64,000 bases of DNA from contig NZ_JAIVKU010000003.1 in NCBI RefSeq assembly GCF_020524165.1, forward strand, positions 266,135 to 330,134. Direction: 5' to 3'. Source of the stretch: Guptibacillus hwajinpoensis (lineage in GTDB: Bacteria > Bacillota > Bacilli > Bacillales > Guptibacillaceae). Of this stretch, positions 52,811 to 61,399 are shown in pieces (position 1 is the first letter of the stretch; each line of letters begins with the position of its first letter). Under the pieces are notes generated by a model. The model was not told the origin of the DNA, ran no database searches, and was given only the letters and a program-made list of their open reading frames with translations. A program made the translations under genes and the position numbers.

Positions 52811-53561
52811 TCACATCACTTTGGAAACCGTACGATTCAAAAATCGCTTTCGCTTCTTTGCTTTGTAGGAAGGTATAATAGGCCACTGCCTCTTCACTCG
52901 CACCTCGGATTACGCCGGCAGGATAAATAATCGGGGAATACGCTTCTTCAGGAATTTTCTCGACAAGCTCTACTTTGTTAGAAGTGCGATAATCCGTTTC
53001 GTATACGATTCCTGCATCTGCATTGCCTGTTTCAACGTACGTTAATACTTGACGGACATCTTTCCCGAAAATAAGGTTCTCTTCTAGTCTGTTCCATAGA
53101 TTCACGAATTGGAGGGCTTCTTTCGCATAAGCTCCAGCCGGAACAGTCTCAGGTGTGCCGATTGCTATTCGATTCACTTCTTGTGAGCCTAGCTTTTCTA
53201 AATTCGTGATCGTCGATGAACGGCTTTTAATCAGGACCAGTTGATTTTTTAATAAAGGTATCTGATGATCGGGCTCTAGTAGATCTTGCTGTTTCACAGA
53301 TTGGAAATGTGATTCAGATGCAGAAAGAAAAACATCGATTGGAGCACCCTGTTTGATTTGATTGGCTAGAACTCCGGAAGATGCAAGGTTTAAAGTAATG
53401 TCAGTACCAGGATGTTCTTTTTCATATACGCTGTTCAGTTCTTTCATTGCATCGCTTAAACTTGCAGCTGCTGCAACGGTAATACTAGCGGGCTCTGATT
53501 TATTCGATTGACATCCCGAAATGATCAAAGCGATCAAAGTGAAGAGTAATAAGCGTTTCAT
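52797..53561 (-). CDS. modA: molybdate-binding lipoprotein ModA
   Basis: A 254-residue periplasmic-type binding protein with lipobox LIISGC (Cys17), ITVAAAASLSDAMKELNSVYEK at the start of lobe 1, NLASSGVLANQIKQGAPIDVFLSAS and GNADAGIVYETDY, all ModA hallmarks for molybdate or tungstate. The ATG at 53561 is chosen because AAAGGA lies 8 nt upstream; an ATG six codons earlier is possible. Import would supply molybdenum for cofactor enzymes such as YuiH. Confidence 0.93.
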   Translation of the reverse strand: MKRLLLFTLIALIISGCQSNKSEPASITVAAAASLSDAMKELNSVYEKEHPGTDITLNLASSGVLANQIKQGAPIDVFLSASESHFQSVKQQDLLEPDHQIPLLKNQLVLIKSRSSTITNLEKLGSQEVNRIAIGTPETVPAGAYAKEALQFVNLWNRLEENLIFGKDVRQVLTYVETGNADAGIVYETDYRTSNKVELVEKIPEEAYSPIIYPAGVIRGASEEAVAYYTFLQSKEAKAIFESYGFQSDVSDDD

Positions 53562-53641
53562 ATGTAAAGGTCCTTTCATCTGCTAATCTTCCATCTATTA
53601 TAACGAATCCTCTCTGATTTGTACGGAAAAAAGTCATAGAA

Positions 53642-53683
53642 AAATCGAGTGAAGCTGCTATAATAAGCTTCTTCACTCGATTT
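53642..53683 (-). terminator. terminator of the PAP2/haloperoxidase gene
   Basis: AAATCGAGTGAAG and CTTCACTCGATTT form a 13-bp stem; on the minus strand it is followed by TTTCT, downstream of the gene ending at 53701. Confidence 0.85.
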
Positions 53684-53700
53684 GAATATGGAAAAGGAAA

Positions 53701-54582
53701 TTAGAAAAAGAGTTTAGGTTTTGGTTGTTTTGAATGGTGCCTTACGAATGGGTTCTTTGTTGCTGAGTCGCAAGCTCCGTCAAAGTCGTAATCAATGACC
53801 TGCTTGTATGGAGGAGGAGCCAGTTTTGCATGGAGGCTTTCCCGATATGGCACATCAATCGAATGACCTCGGCTGTTGTCTTCTTTTTCTAACTCTGATG
53901 CAACGATCGACCCAATTTGTTTCCCGAGACGAAGTCCTTGCTCATTATCGACTGGAAAATGAACACCGGCGTAGAGTCTTGAATCAGCGCATTCTTTTGC
54001 AAGTTCTCTCAATCGACGTTGTTCGGCTGGGAAAAAGTAAGATAGAATCTCAGCGGTTGCCCCTCCAATCGTCGCATGTCCGGATGGATACGTTGGGTGT
54101 CTCGGTGTACAAAGAAGGGTTTCGAACTCATGATCCAGTTGGTTAGGTCGCGCTACGTTCCAGCGGTATTTCAAATACCAGGCGGTTGTAAAAGCATCAT
54201 TCATACCTGCTGAAACGGCAGCAAGAATTCTTGCGGCCCGAGGGGCTGTTACACCATACGTGTCAATTAATTTATCAATGATCGGGGTCCATTGTTTACT
54301 CGCTACTCCAGTTCCCCAGTATTCTGCTAGCGTCGCCTGTTTTGGTGTCAGGTGCTTATTGGCATGCTTCACTTTCTTAAGTTCCTGCTCCCAATCAATG
54401 GTGGAAGGTTGCTGGATATCGAGTCGAATTGGTCTTCCGCTCAGGGTAGTAAAGCGTCCCGGTGGTTTATTACGAAGGTAATAATCCGGCCATGATCCTG
54501 CATAGGGTTCCTCAGGGTTATGAGGGGGCTTTTGCTCACCTGCATATGGAAGCTCTGACCACTTTTGATATTCGTCTGCCAT
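53701..54582 (-). CDS. vanadium-dependent haloperoxidase / PAP2-superfamily protein
   Basis: A 293-residue soluble protein with the three PAP2 phosphate- or vanadate-binding motifs: KYRWNVARP, YPSGHATIGG and SRLYAGVHFPVD. The absence of membrane helices and the WGTGVASKQWTPI and ARILAAVSAGMNDAF helices fit vanadium haloperoxidase relatives rather than lipid phosphatases. It has no obvious signal peptide. The ATG at 54582 has AAGGAGG upstream; the longer frame does not. Enzymatic activity (peroxidase or phosphatase) cannot be told. Confidence 0.85.
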   Translation of the reverse strand: MADEYQKWSELPYAGEQKPPHNPEEPYAGSWPDYYLRNKPPGRFTTLSGRPIRLDIQQPSTIDWEQELKKVKHANKHLTPKQATLAEYWGTGVASKQWTPIIDKLIDTYGVTAPRAARILAAVSAGMNDAFTTAWYLKYRWNVARPNQLDHEFETLLCTPRHPTYPSGHATIGGATAEILSYFFPAEQRRLRELAKECADSRLYAGVHFPVDNEQGLRLGKQIGSIVASELEKEDNSRGHSIDVPYRESLHAKLAPPPYKQVIDYDFDGACDSATKNPFVRHHSKQPKPKLFF

Positions 54583-54660
54583 AGCTTGTTTCCTCCTTAA
54601 ATCACTACTCGTTATAGTAAATGCGTAGTGAATCAAAGAGGTGTCAACACGAGAAGGGAT

Positions 54661-55302
54661 TCAGCGCACCATTCCATTTCTTATCGCATATACAGCGGCC
54701 TGGGTACGATCGTGAACGTCAAGTTTTCCAAGAATGTTGCTTACATGCGTTTTGACCGTTTTTAACCCGATAAACAATTCTTCGGCAATTTGACTATTCG
54801 TTTTTCCTTCTCCAATCAAAAGAAGCACTTCTTTTTCTCTTTTTGTTAATTCTTCATGTAGGGGTTTTTTTTGTTTTGACCGCAGTTGGTTCATCATTTT
54901 TTGAGCGACTTTTTGTTCAATGACGCTCTCATCTTGAATGGCTTTTCGTATCGTTTCGATAATTTCATCGGCTGAGGCTGTTTTGAGTAAGTAGCTAAAT
55001 GCGCCTGCTTCAATAGCTGGAAAAATCTGTTCGTCATCGTAGAAGCTCGTTATGATAATAATCTTTGTTTTTGGAAGAGTGGTCATGATTTCTTTTGTCG
55101 CTTCAATCCCTGTCATTTCCGGCATAATGAGATCCATTAAAATCACATCAGGATGAAGCTGGTTCGCTAAGGACACGGCTTCCTTTCCATTCGCGCTTTC
55201 ACCAATAATTTGAAAGTCGGGTTCCGTTAATAGGTAAGCTTTTAACCCTTTTCGCACCATATCATGGTCGTCTACAATCATCATTTTAATTTCATTTGCC
55301 AT
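54661..55302 (-). CDS. liaR: LiaR, NarL-family response regulator
   Basis: A 213-residue response regulator: receiver domain with DD at 11-12, phosphorylated Asp57 and Lys106-type KTAS segment, then a LuxR-type helix-turn-helix (LTKREKEVLLLIGEGKTNSQIAEELFIG) from about 150. It is the last gene of liaFSR, starting 2 nt after liaS. LiaR controls the cell-envelope stress response to lipid II-active antibiotics. The classical LiaR targets liaIH are not in this window. Confidence 0.92.
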   Translation of the reverse strand: MANEIKMMIVDDHDMVRKGLKAYLLTEPDFQIIGESANGKEAVSLANQLHPDVILMDLIMPEMTGIEATKEIMTTLPKTKIIIITSFYDDEQIFPAIEAGAFSYLLKTASADEIIETIRKAIQDESVIEQKVAQKMMNQLRSKQKKPLHEELTKREKEVLLLIGEGKTNSQIAEELFIGLKTVKTHVSNILGKLDVHDRTQAAVYAIRNGMVR

Positions 55303-55304
55303 CG

Positions 55305-56333
55305 TTACCCCTCCACTGGCACGCGGACTTCGACTAATGTTCCCTCATCTGGTCGCGATGAGACACGAAACTGACCGCCGATTTCATCGCTACGCTCCTG
55401 CATCGAATCGAGACCGTATGCGCCTTTTTTATTTGGGTTCATCTCAAATCCTTTTCCATTATCTTTTATATGTAATAAAAACTGCTTTTTCTTAAGCTTC
55501 ACTGTAATTCGAATTTCAGAAGCTTCGGCATGACGTAACGCATTCCCAAGACTTTCTTGTACAATGCGAAATAAGTTTTCTTCAATTCCTCCAGGAAGTT
55601 CCGGTAATTCATCAAGTGCTAAGTAGAAAGTTACGCCTGATTTCTTTTCAAGTTCTTCCACGAGCTTTTTAATACCCTCACAGAGAGAATCTTCTGATAA
55701 ATGAATCGGGCGGAGGTGAAGAAGGAGCGCTCGCATTTCCACTTGAGCTTTACTGGCAAGGTCTGCTACATCAAGCATCTGGGATTTGGCCGTGTCACTA
55801 TCACGATCTAACATTTTTATAGATGCGGAAGCCATCATATTTAACGCAAAAAGCTGTTGACTGACAGCATCATGCAGATCTCTGGCTAATCGCTGGCGCT
55901 CCTCAATAATAGCCGCACTTCTCGCTTTTTCGGCTAAATCAGCTTTCTGATTCGCCAAATTTTGAAGAGACGTGACCTGCTTCTGAAGTTTGTCAGCTAG
56001 TTCATTTAACTCGAAGCTGATTCGTCCAATTTCATCCTCTTCGGTGAACGTCATTTTTTCAGTAAATCTTCCTCTCGATAGTGTGATGATCTGCGTGGAA
56101 ATGTCTTCAAGACGGGTTCGGATGGAGAGCGTATCTTTGTAGCTAAAGTAACTTCCCAATACAATCACGAGCAACATGACGAAGAGGGGAGAAAGTAAGC
56201 TAAACCAGAGCGATACAAACCCGGGTTGAAGAAATAAACTTATTTGTATAAAGAGGAAATAAAGAATTCCTGTAAAAAGAGCTGTAAAAAGAATCGACTT
56301 CAGTAATTTCCATCGCAAAGTGGATTTGTTCAC
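55305..56333 (-). CDS. liaS: LiaS, sensor histidine kinase
   Basis: A 342-residue NarX-type kinase with two N-terminal helices (about 10-33 and 40-63) and almost no extracellular loop, which marks it as an intramembrane-sensing kinase. A HAMP region, a coiled coil and HisKA_3 follow, with the phospho-accepting His154 in ARDLHDAVSQQL, then an HATPase domain with NALRHAEA and DNGKGFE. It stands between liaF and liaR as in B. subtilis. Confidence 0.93.
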   Translation of the reverse strand: MNKSTLRWKLLKSILFTALFTGILYFLFIQISLFLQPGFVSLWFSLLSPLFVMLLVIVLGSYFSYKDTLSIRTRLEDISTQIITLSRGRFTEKMTFTEEDEIGRISFELNELADKLQKQVTSLQNLANQKADLAEKARSAAIIEERQRLARDLHDAVSQQLFALNMMASASIKMLDRDSDTAKSQMLDVADLASKAQVEMRALLLHLRPIHLSEDSLCEGIKKLVEELEKKSGVTFYLALDELPELPGGIEENLFRIVQESLGNALRHAEASEIRITVKLKKKQFLLHIKDNGKGFEMNPNKKGAYGLDSMQERSDEIGGQFRVSSRPDEGTLVEVRVPVEG

Positions 56334-56350
56334 ATTGATTGCACCTTCCT

Positions 56351-57070
56351 CTAAATCCGATCGACTCGTAAATCAAGCACGGAAAAGTCTAGATAAAATA
56401 CGATGCGCTGAAGAGCATCGTTAAAATCGTCTGTTTCATATGTGATGGCGTGTCCCTTCCCAACGTTATCTTGATTGTGTTTATCGATTGTTGCAGATAG
56501 TACGTGGGCGCTGCCGTCGATTCGAAAGGGAAGATCTTCTGGAAGAATGACATTAATGTCACCGACAAAGCCGGATAGATTAATGACGACTTCTTCTTCT
56601 GGAATGAGCGTCGTTGAAAAATCAAAGTCGTAATCGCATACGAAGCTCCAATCATTCATCGAGCGAACTTCCCAATTCGGTTTATTGTATGAATGGTCCC
56701 TGACAAGACTAAACCCCTGACTCTTACGAAACTGTCCCAGTATTTTAAAGCCAATCAACACAAATATGAGTGGCCACAGTTTCCAGATGCTCCATAAACT
56801 AAACTCAATGACCTTGAAACGATCCAGCACGAGAAGAAGACCAATAATGAATAACAGGGTACCCGTTGTCCATTTTTTTCGTTTCATAGAAGGCATCAAT
56901 GCTTCCAAAAGATATTTTCCTCCGAGCAGAAGCAACAAAAAAGGATAAAAAAAGACAATGGCTTCCGTCATTTCCATGGAAATAATGCCGAGATTTATAA
57001 GAAGAAGAAAAATTCCCAGACCAACAAAGAAAGTTGCTGCGAGGAATCGTCCTGTTTGAATTCGTTTCAT
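56351..57070 (-). CDS. liaF: LiaF, membrane inhibitor of the LiaRS system
   Basis: A 239-residue protein with four N-terminal hydrophobic segments and a C-terminal soluble beta-rich domain (LiaF family, with the GDINVILPEDLPFRIDGSAHV-type segment). LiaF keeps LiaRS inactive in unstressed cells. GGGGAG precedes the ATG. First gene of the operon; the next gene upstream is divergent and 140 nt or more away. Confidence 0.9.
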   Translation of the reverse strand: MKRIQTGRFLAATFFVGLGIFLLLINLGIISMEMTEAIVFFYPFLLLLLGGKYLLEALMPSMKRKKWTTGTLLFIIGLLLVLDRFKVIEFSLWSIWKLWPLIFVLIGFKILGQFRKSQGFSLVRDHSYNKPNWEVRSMNDWSFVCDYDFDFSTTLIPEEEVVINLSGFVGDINVILPEDLPFRIDGSAHVLSATIDKHNQDNVGKGHAITYETDDFNDALQRIVFYLDFSVLDLRVDRI

Positions 57071-57183
57071 GTGATCTCCCCAATTCCTTCTGTCTCCTAT
57101 GAATGAACATATTTGACAGTAGTAAGTTTATTTCCTGCTATATTCCTGAATAAGTCTCTTTCTATGACCATTTAATAGAAAAT

Positions 57184-57206
57184 TTATCCTTATCAGGTAA
57201 GGATAA
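57184..57206 (+). promoter_or_regulatory. hairpin covering the ribosome binding site of a small ORF
   Basis: TTATCCTTA and TAAGGATAA form a 9-bp perfect stem around TCAGG. The 3' arm contains the AAGGA that would initiate the frame at 57213. GTTTCAATCATGAAAC (57231-57246) inside the frame is a further small inverted repeat. Confidence 0.5.
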
Positions 57207-57212
57207 GATAGA

Positions 57213-57389
57213 ATGGTCTCTTTTGATACTAGTTTCAATCATGAAACACTGTTACGATATTGGCAACCTGCACCGCTTAATAATAGTGTAAAGCAAGATA
57301 AAGGGTTCTGGGAGTTGCTTACGATTGAAGTTTACTCCGACTTAAGACTGAAATTTCATGTTAAAATGGAAGCGATTAGTGGAAAGTAA
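57213..57389 (+). CDS. small hypothetical protein (58 aa) with hairpin-masked start
   Basis: A 58-codon frame begins MVSFDTSFNHETLLRYWQP and ends VKMEAISGK. Composition is soluble and protein-like (three Trp/Tyr, balanced charge) with no membrane segment. AAGGA is 9 nt upstream of the ATG but lies in a hairpin stem. The frame lies in the 397-nt gap between liaF and the gene at 57468. No homologue is recognised, so coding status is only moderately supported. Confidence 0.45.
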   Translation: MVSFDTSFNHETLLRYWQPAPLNNSVKQDKGFWELLTIEVYSDLRLKFHVKMEAISGK

Positions 57390-57467
57390 AGAATAAGAGA
57401 AGGATGAAGCGCTTTTAACACGAATAGATTTAAGAAGAGTAAGGTTTATTATGAGAGAGGGAATAAA

Positions 57468-57797
57468 ATGAAACAAAAACGCATGTTTAAACTGGCCGTT
57501 GCAGGATGTGTGCTTGGCATTATCGCAGCAGTGCTCTCAAGGTTTAATGTGATACCTCTAATTCAAGTCAAAGATATTTCGTTTTTAACTGCTTTTATTT
57601 TTCCCGCATTTGCCGTACTAGGCTGTTATTTTGTGAAAACAAGACCGATTATTGGAGGATTCAGTTTGCTTGTTTCTGCAGCAGGCGGAATCATATTTTT
57701 GTCGATTTTTTATATTATACCAGCTGCTTTTCTCGTAACCTCCGGATTCTTAAGTATCTTATTAAAAGAAGAACCGCAATTAGTTGCACATAAATAA
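57468..57797 (+). CDS. hypothetical membrane protein (109 aa)
   Basis: A 109-residue protein with three to four hydrophobic helices: MFKLAVAGCVLGIIAAVLS, FLTAFIFPAFAVLGCYF, and GGFSLLVSAAGGIIFLSIFYIIPAAFLV. It resembles the small DUF4064-like membrane proteins of Bacillales. It is divergent from liaFSR and could belong to the same stress response, but no LiaR-box was identified. GAGAGGG precedes the ATG. Confidence 0.7.
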   Translation: MKQKRMFKLAVAGCVLGIIAAVLSRFNVIPLIQVKDISFLTAFIFPAFAVLGCYFVKTRPIIGGFSLLVSAAGGIIFLSIFYIIPAAFLVTSGFLSILLKEEPQLVAHK

Positions 57798-57820
57798 CGG
57801 TCCCCGGGGGACCGTTATTT
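57792..57820. terminator. symmetrical terminator between converging genes
   Basis: AAATAACGGTCC and GGACCGTTATTT form a stem around a CCCGG-type loop, between the membrane protein gene and the hydrolase. Confidence 0.75.
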
Positions 57821-58645
57821 ATGTTGAAGGAAGTCTCGAATAGCATTCGACGTTTCGAGCGGTCTCTCTTCTGGTATTAAATGACCGGTATGAGAGAAAA
57901 CAAGCAGATCTGCATCAGGCAGGTCTTTTTTCATACGCTCTCCCACCCGGAGGGGAACAAGGCGATCATCGCTTCCCCAAATTAGTAAAGTGGGGAAATT
58001 AATTTTATTTAGCGTCTTAGTAGCCAAATCTTCCTCACGATCTCGAATGAGGCGGCAAAGCGCTAGGAAAAAGCCTTTTTCATTAAAGCTGGCAGTATAC
58101 CCATCAATCACTTGTTGCGTCAGAAGTTTTCGGTCATAAACAAGATGTTCGAAATTTTTTCGTAAATTAATCGCGCTCATTGATAAGTTAAGGCAGTAGG
58201 GAAAAAAAGGGAGATACGAACAAACTCTCAATCCTAATGAAGAGGATTTAATATAACTCGAGCTACATAAAAGAATCAGTTTCTCAATTCGTTCTGGATG
58301 TTGAATGCACGTACGTAGGGCGATTTGCCCACCCATTGAATGACCAATCAGGACGGCTTTCGCAATCTGCATTTTTTCAAGCAGGCGATTTGTAAGGGCG
58401 GCATACTCGTGTAGTGAATAATGAATATCACAGCTCTTTTCACTCTCGCCAAACCCGGGTAAATCAAAACTTAACAGGCTGTATTGATCATGAAGAAGAG
58501 GGAAAAGCTTTCGGAAGCTATAAGAAGATGAAAGAAAACCGTGTATAAAGACGAGCGTCTTCACGTGTGGGTTTGGATGTTTGTAATACTCATAAGACAA
58601 TGTAACCTTGTCGATTTCCACTTTTTCTTTCTTCGTTTCAAACAA
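57815..58645 (-). CDS. alpha/beta-fold hydrolase
   Basis: A 276-residue alpha/beta hydrolase with the oxyanion-hole motif FIHGFLSSS, nucleophile GHSMGG, acid in WGSDDRLVP and catalytic His in HTGHLIPEERP. No signal peptide. Substrate unknown; esterases and C-C hydrolases share this fold. The start is TTG with GAGGAG upstream. Confidence 0.88.
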   Translation of the reverse strand: MFETKKEKVEIDKVTLSYEYYKHPNPHVKTLVFIHGFLSSSYSFRKLFPLLHDQYSLLSFDLPGFGESEKSCDIHYSLHEYAALTNRLLEKMQIAKAVLIGHSMGGQIALRTCIQHPERIEKLILLCSSSYIKSSSLGLRVCSYLPFFPYCLNLSMSAINLRKNFEHLVYDRKLLTQQVIDGYTASFNEKGFFLALCRLIRDREEDLATKTLNKINFPTLLIWGSDDRLVPLRVGERMKKDLPDADLLVFSHTGHLIPEERPLETSNAIRDFLQHK

Positions 58646-58742
58646 ACTTTTCAGCTCCTCTCCTGCAATCGCTATTTAAAGTTTGGCTTACTTATACGAA
58701 GTTTATCCTGCTTGATGTAGGAGAGAAGAACGTTCTGAAGAC

Positions 58743-58772
58743 AAAAAAAGAGACGAGGCATTGGCCTCGTCT
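58743..58772 (-). terminator. terminator of the second NSS transporter
   Basis: GACGAGGC and GCCTCGTC pair around a short loop, with seven T following on the minus strand. Confidence 0.85.
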
Positions 58773-58849
58773 ATCAAAAGGGGGAATATAGATAGCTTAC
58801 TACTTCTGTTATTCCCAGGTGAGATGAAAAATATACGTCTTTTTTTAAA

Positions 58850-60190
58850 TTAATAAGAAAGTAGGGATGTAATGAGCACGATTGTAATGGCTGCTGGGAC
58901 AAAATAACGAATGAGACCATACCAGATTGGGAAGATCACACGTCCTATTTTTGAAGACATCATCACTTCATCCGCTAAGATCGCTCGCTTCATTTTACGC
59001 GAAACAAAGACAGAAATGAGGAGGGCGCCAATCGGCATTAATAAGTTACTTGCCAGAAAGTCCATCGTATCAAAAATCGTTCTCCCAAAAACGGAAATGT
59101 CTCCAAGTACCCCAAATGACAGGGCGGAGGGAATCCCGAGCAAGAACACGCATAAGCCTGCAATCCATGAAACTTTTTTACGCTTTCCTTCCCCTTGCGT
59201 CACTGTCGAAACGATGATTTCCATTAAAGAAAAAGCAGAGGTTAATGTTGCAAATAGCAAAAGCGCTAGGAAAACAGTGAAAAACAATCCACCAAACGCC
59301 ATTTGGTTAAACACCGCAGGAAGAACGGTGAAAATCAATCCTGGACCTTCTGTCGGCTCAAAGCCAAATGCAAAGACAGCAGGGAAGATCGCAAGACCAG
59401 CTAGAAACGAAATAAGCACGTTTAAGCTAACGACGGAAACAACTGATCCGGTGAGGTCCGCTTTTTTATCTAGATAAGAGCTGTACGTCACCATCAATGA
59501 AATACCGACACTGAGCGCAAAGAAAGATTGCCCAAGGGCATCTAACACACCTTCAGCAGACAGCATCGAAAAGTCAGGTTGTAGGAAGAAGGCAACACCT
59601 TCCATCGCGCCATCAAGCGAGAGCGAGCGAACAACAAGCACAAGAAAAAGAATAAAAAGTGCTGGCATCATATAGCGACTTGCTGTTTCGATTCCTTTTT
59701 GAATTCCGAACTGCACAATAGCTACAGTGATCGCTAAGAAAAGTGCTTGTGTCAGAAGGGCTGTCGAAGGACTACCGATTATTTCGCCAAATAGCTTTTC
59801 ATAACGGCTATTTGGTAGGCCAGTAAGCGATCCAGATAAGCTTCTCCCTAAGTACGTAATGACCCATCCTCCAATAACACTATAGAAGGAAAGAATGATA
59901 AAGGATGCGATTACGCCAAGGTAGCCGAGCCATTTCCACTGATCTTTTCCCGAAATGGTTTTATAGGAAGCAACTGCATTTTGTTGAGAATGTCGACCGA
60001 CAACAAATTCAGCTAGCAGCATCGGCGCACCAACTAAAACGGTGAAAAGAAGAAAAACGAGGAAAAACGCTGCCCCACCGTTTGTACCTGCCATATATGG
60101 AAATTTCCACAGTGCACCAAGCCCGATCGCTGACCCAGCTGAAGCCAGAATAAACCCGAATCTTGACGACCATTGATCATTTGATTTCAT
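58850..60190 (-). CDS. neurotransmitter:sodium symporter family transporter (second copy)
   Basis: A 446-residue NSS carrier with helix 1 ASAGSAIGLGALWKFP and MVTYSSYLDKK in the middle; 11 to 12 helices. It differs clearly from the copy at 13017 (different length, no MetS-type small subunit), so it is a separate lineage close to the YocR/YhdH type. It should import an amino acid with Na+. It has its own promoter. Confidence 0.9.
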   Translation of the reverse strand: MKSNDQWSSRFGFILASAGSAIGLGALWKFPYMAGTNGGAAFFLVFLLFTVLVGAPMLLAEFVVGRHSQQNAVASYKTISGKDQWKWLGYLGVIASFIILSFYSVIGGWVITYLGRSLSGSLTGLPNSRYEKLFGEIIGSPSTALLTQALFLAITVAIVQFGIQKGIETASRYMMPALFILFLVLVVRSLSLDGAMEGVAFFLQPDFSMLSAEGVLDALGQSFFALSVGISLMVTYSSYLDKKADLTGSVVSVVSLNVLISFLAGLAIFPAVFAFGFEPTEGPGLIFTVLPAVFNQMAFGGLFFTVFLALLLFATLTSAFSLMEIIVSTVTQGEGKRKKVSWIAGLCVFLLGIPSALSFGVLGDISVFGRTIFDTMDFLASNLLMPIGALLISVFVSRKMKRAILADEVMMSSKIGRVIFPIWYGLIRYFVPAAITIVLITSLLSY

Positions 60191-60238
60191 CTTGTCACCT
60201 CATACAATATAGTAAGTCCAATTGAATGGCATTTTATC

Positions 60239-60267
60239 ACTATAGCGAGCGGAAAGAATTCAGTCAA
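60239..60267 (-). promoter_or_regulatory. SigA promoter of the second NSS transporter
   Basis: On the minus strand TTGACT (60262-60267) and TATAGT (60239-60244) are 17 nt apart, about 50 nt upstream of the ATG. Confidence 0.75.
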
Positions 60268-60439
60268 TATCAAATATTCATGTATTTATTTACCACATGC
60301 TAGAAGCGTTGGTACTACTGATGTGTCGGTCATTAACTCTCTTCGTTTTATTTTGAAAATAAATGCTTTATAATGGTTTCATGTCTTGCTATTCCTTCAA
60401 TAGAAGGGTAGAATTCTTAGAAAAGGCCAGTATGATGTT

Positions 60440-60468
60440 TTGTCTAGATTCGACATCTATGTTATACT
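60440..60468 (+). promoter_or_regulatory. SigA promoter of yugI, with extended -10
   Basis: TTGTCT (60440-60445) and TATACT (60463-60468) are 17 nt apart, with TG just before the -10. No SigB promoter could be defined for this stress gene. Confidence 0.75.
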
Positions 60469-60502
60469 AGTTAAGTTGAAAAAATTTGTTAGGAGTGTTT
60501 TC

Positions 60503-60919
60503 ATGGCAGAGCAATATAACGTCGGTGATATCGTAGAAGGGAAGGTAACTGGAATTAAGCCTTTTGGTGCTTTCGTTGCAATTGACGACCAAAAGCAAGG
60601 TCTAGTTCACATCTCTGAAATTTCTCACGGGTACGTAAAAAATATCGAAGATCAACTTACTGTAGGAGACGAAGTTAAGGTCAAAATCCTTAACATTGAA
60701 GAAGGTTCCGGTAAAATCTCTCTTTCAATCCGTGCTACTCAACCTAAACCTGAGCGTCCGGAAAGAAAGCCTCGCCCAGCAGCACCAAGCGGCGGAAACA
60801 AGAAACCACAACAAACTTCTTCTCCACAAGGCTTCAACACGCTTGAAGATAAGCTTAAAGACTGGTTGAAAGAGTCTAACGACCGTCAAGCTCAATTGAA
60901 CAAGCGCCTTAAGAAGTAA
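60503..60919 (+). CDS. yugI: S1-domain RNA-binding protein YugI (general stress protein 13)
   Basis: A 138-residue protein with a single S1 RNA-binding domain (about 5-75: YNVGDIVEGKVTGIKPFGAFVAIDD to GKISLSIRA) and a basic Pro/Lys/Gln-rich tail ending in a charged helix. Homologues bind ribosomes or RNA under stress. The ATG at 60503 has TAGGAGTG upstream; the longer frame would read through the promoter. Confidence 0.92.
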   Translation: MAEQYNVGDIVEGKVTGIKPFGAFVAIDDQKQGLVHISEISHGYVKNIEDQLTVGDEVKVKILNIEEGSGKISLSIRATQPKPERPERKPRPAAPSGGNKKPQQTSSPQGFNTLEDKLKDWLKESNDRQAQLNKRLKK

Positions 60920-60929
60920 GTGATGACGA

Positions 60930-60962
60930 AAGAAGGCAGCCAGAGGGCTGCCTTCTTTTTTT
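60930..60962 (+). terminator. terminator after yugI
   Basis: AGAAGGCAGCC and GGCTGCCTTCT form an 11-bp stem followed by seven T. Confidence 0.92.
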
Positions 60963-61001
60963 CGCTTAGAAAGGAAAATGTGAAATTCAATGAATTTAGC
61001 T

Positions 61002-61232
61002 CTATGTCGTTGCGCGATCTGGATCATGTGAAAGCTCTTCGGTCGGCTTGAAAAGTAATGTTAGGCAATATAGTCCACTTAACCCGACAAGGCCATAAAC
61101 GATTCGAGCAAGTGCCGCATTTTGCCCTCCGAAAATAGCCGCTACTAGGTCAAATTGGAAAAATCCAATGAGTCCCCAATTGATCGCTCCGATGATAACG
61201 AATGCAAGTGCGACGCGTTGTAGTGTGCTCAA
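61002..61232 (-). CDS. yuzA: DUF378 membrane protein YuzA
   Basis: A 76-residue protein with two helices: ALAFVIIGAINWGLIGFF and ARIVYGLVGLSGLYCLTLLF. The pattern IGAINWGLIG is diagnostic of DUF378. Function unknown. An AAAGGAGGG site precedes the ATG on the minus strand. Confidence 0.85.
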   Translation of the reverse strand: MSTLQRVALAFVIIGAINWGLIGFFQFDLVAAIFGGQNAALARIVYGLVGLSGLYCLTLLFKPTEELSHDPDRATT

Positions 61233-61399
61233 AAGACACCCTCCTTTTATTAGAAAACATAATGATTCATTTATAAGATGAGATAAATTCTGTCACATTA
61301 TACATTGAATCACCACATCCTTCCTTTAAGCAGATTGCTTTATTTTTAATATGGGATGAGGCATAATAAACCTGATTTGAAATAAAGGAGGACATACCA

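Noticed and set aside
13017..60190. The two NSS transporters (13017-14543 and 58850-60190) as a recent duplication
   Set aside because: Their sequences and lengths differ strongly and only one has a small subunit gene; they are separate lineages.
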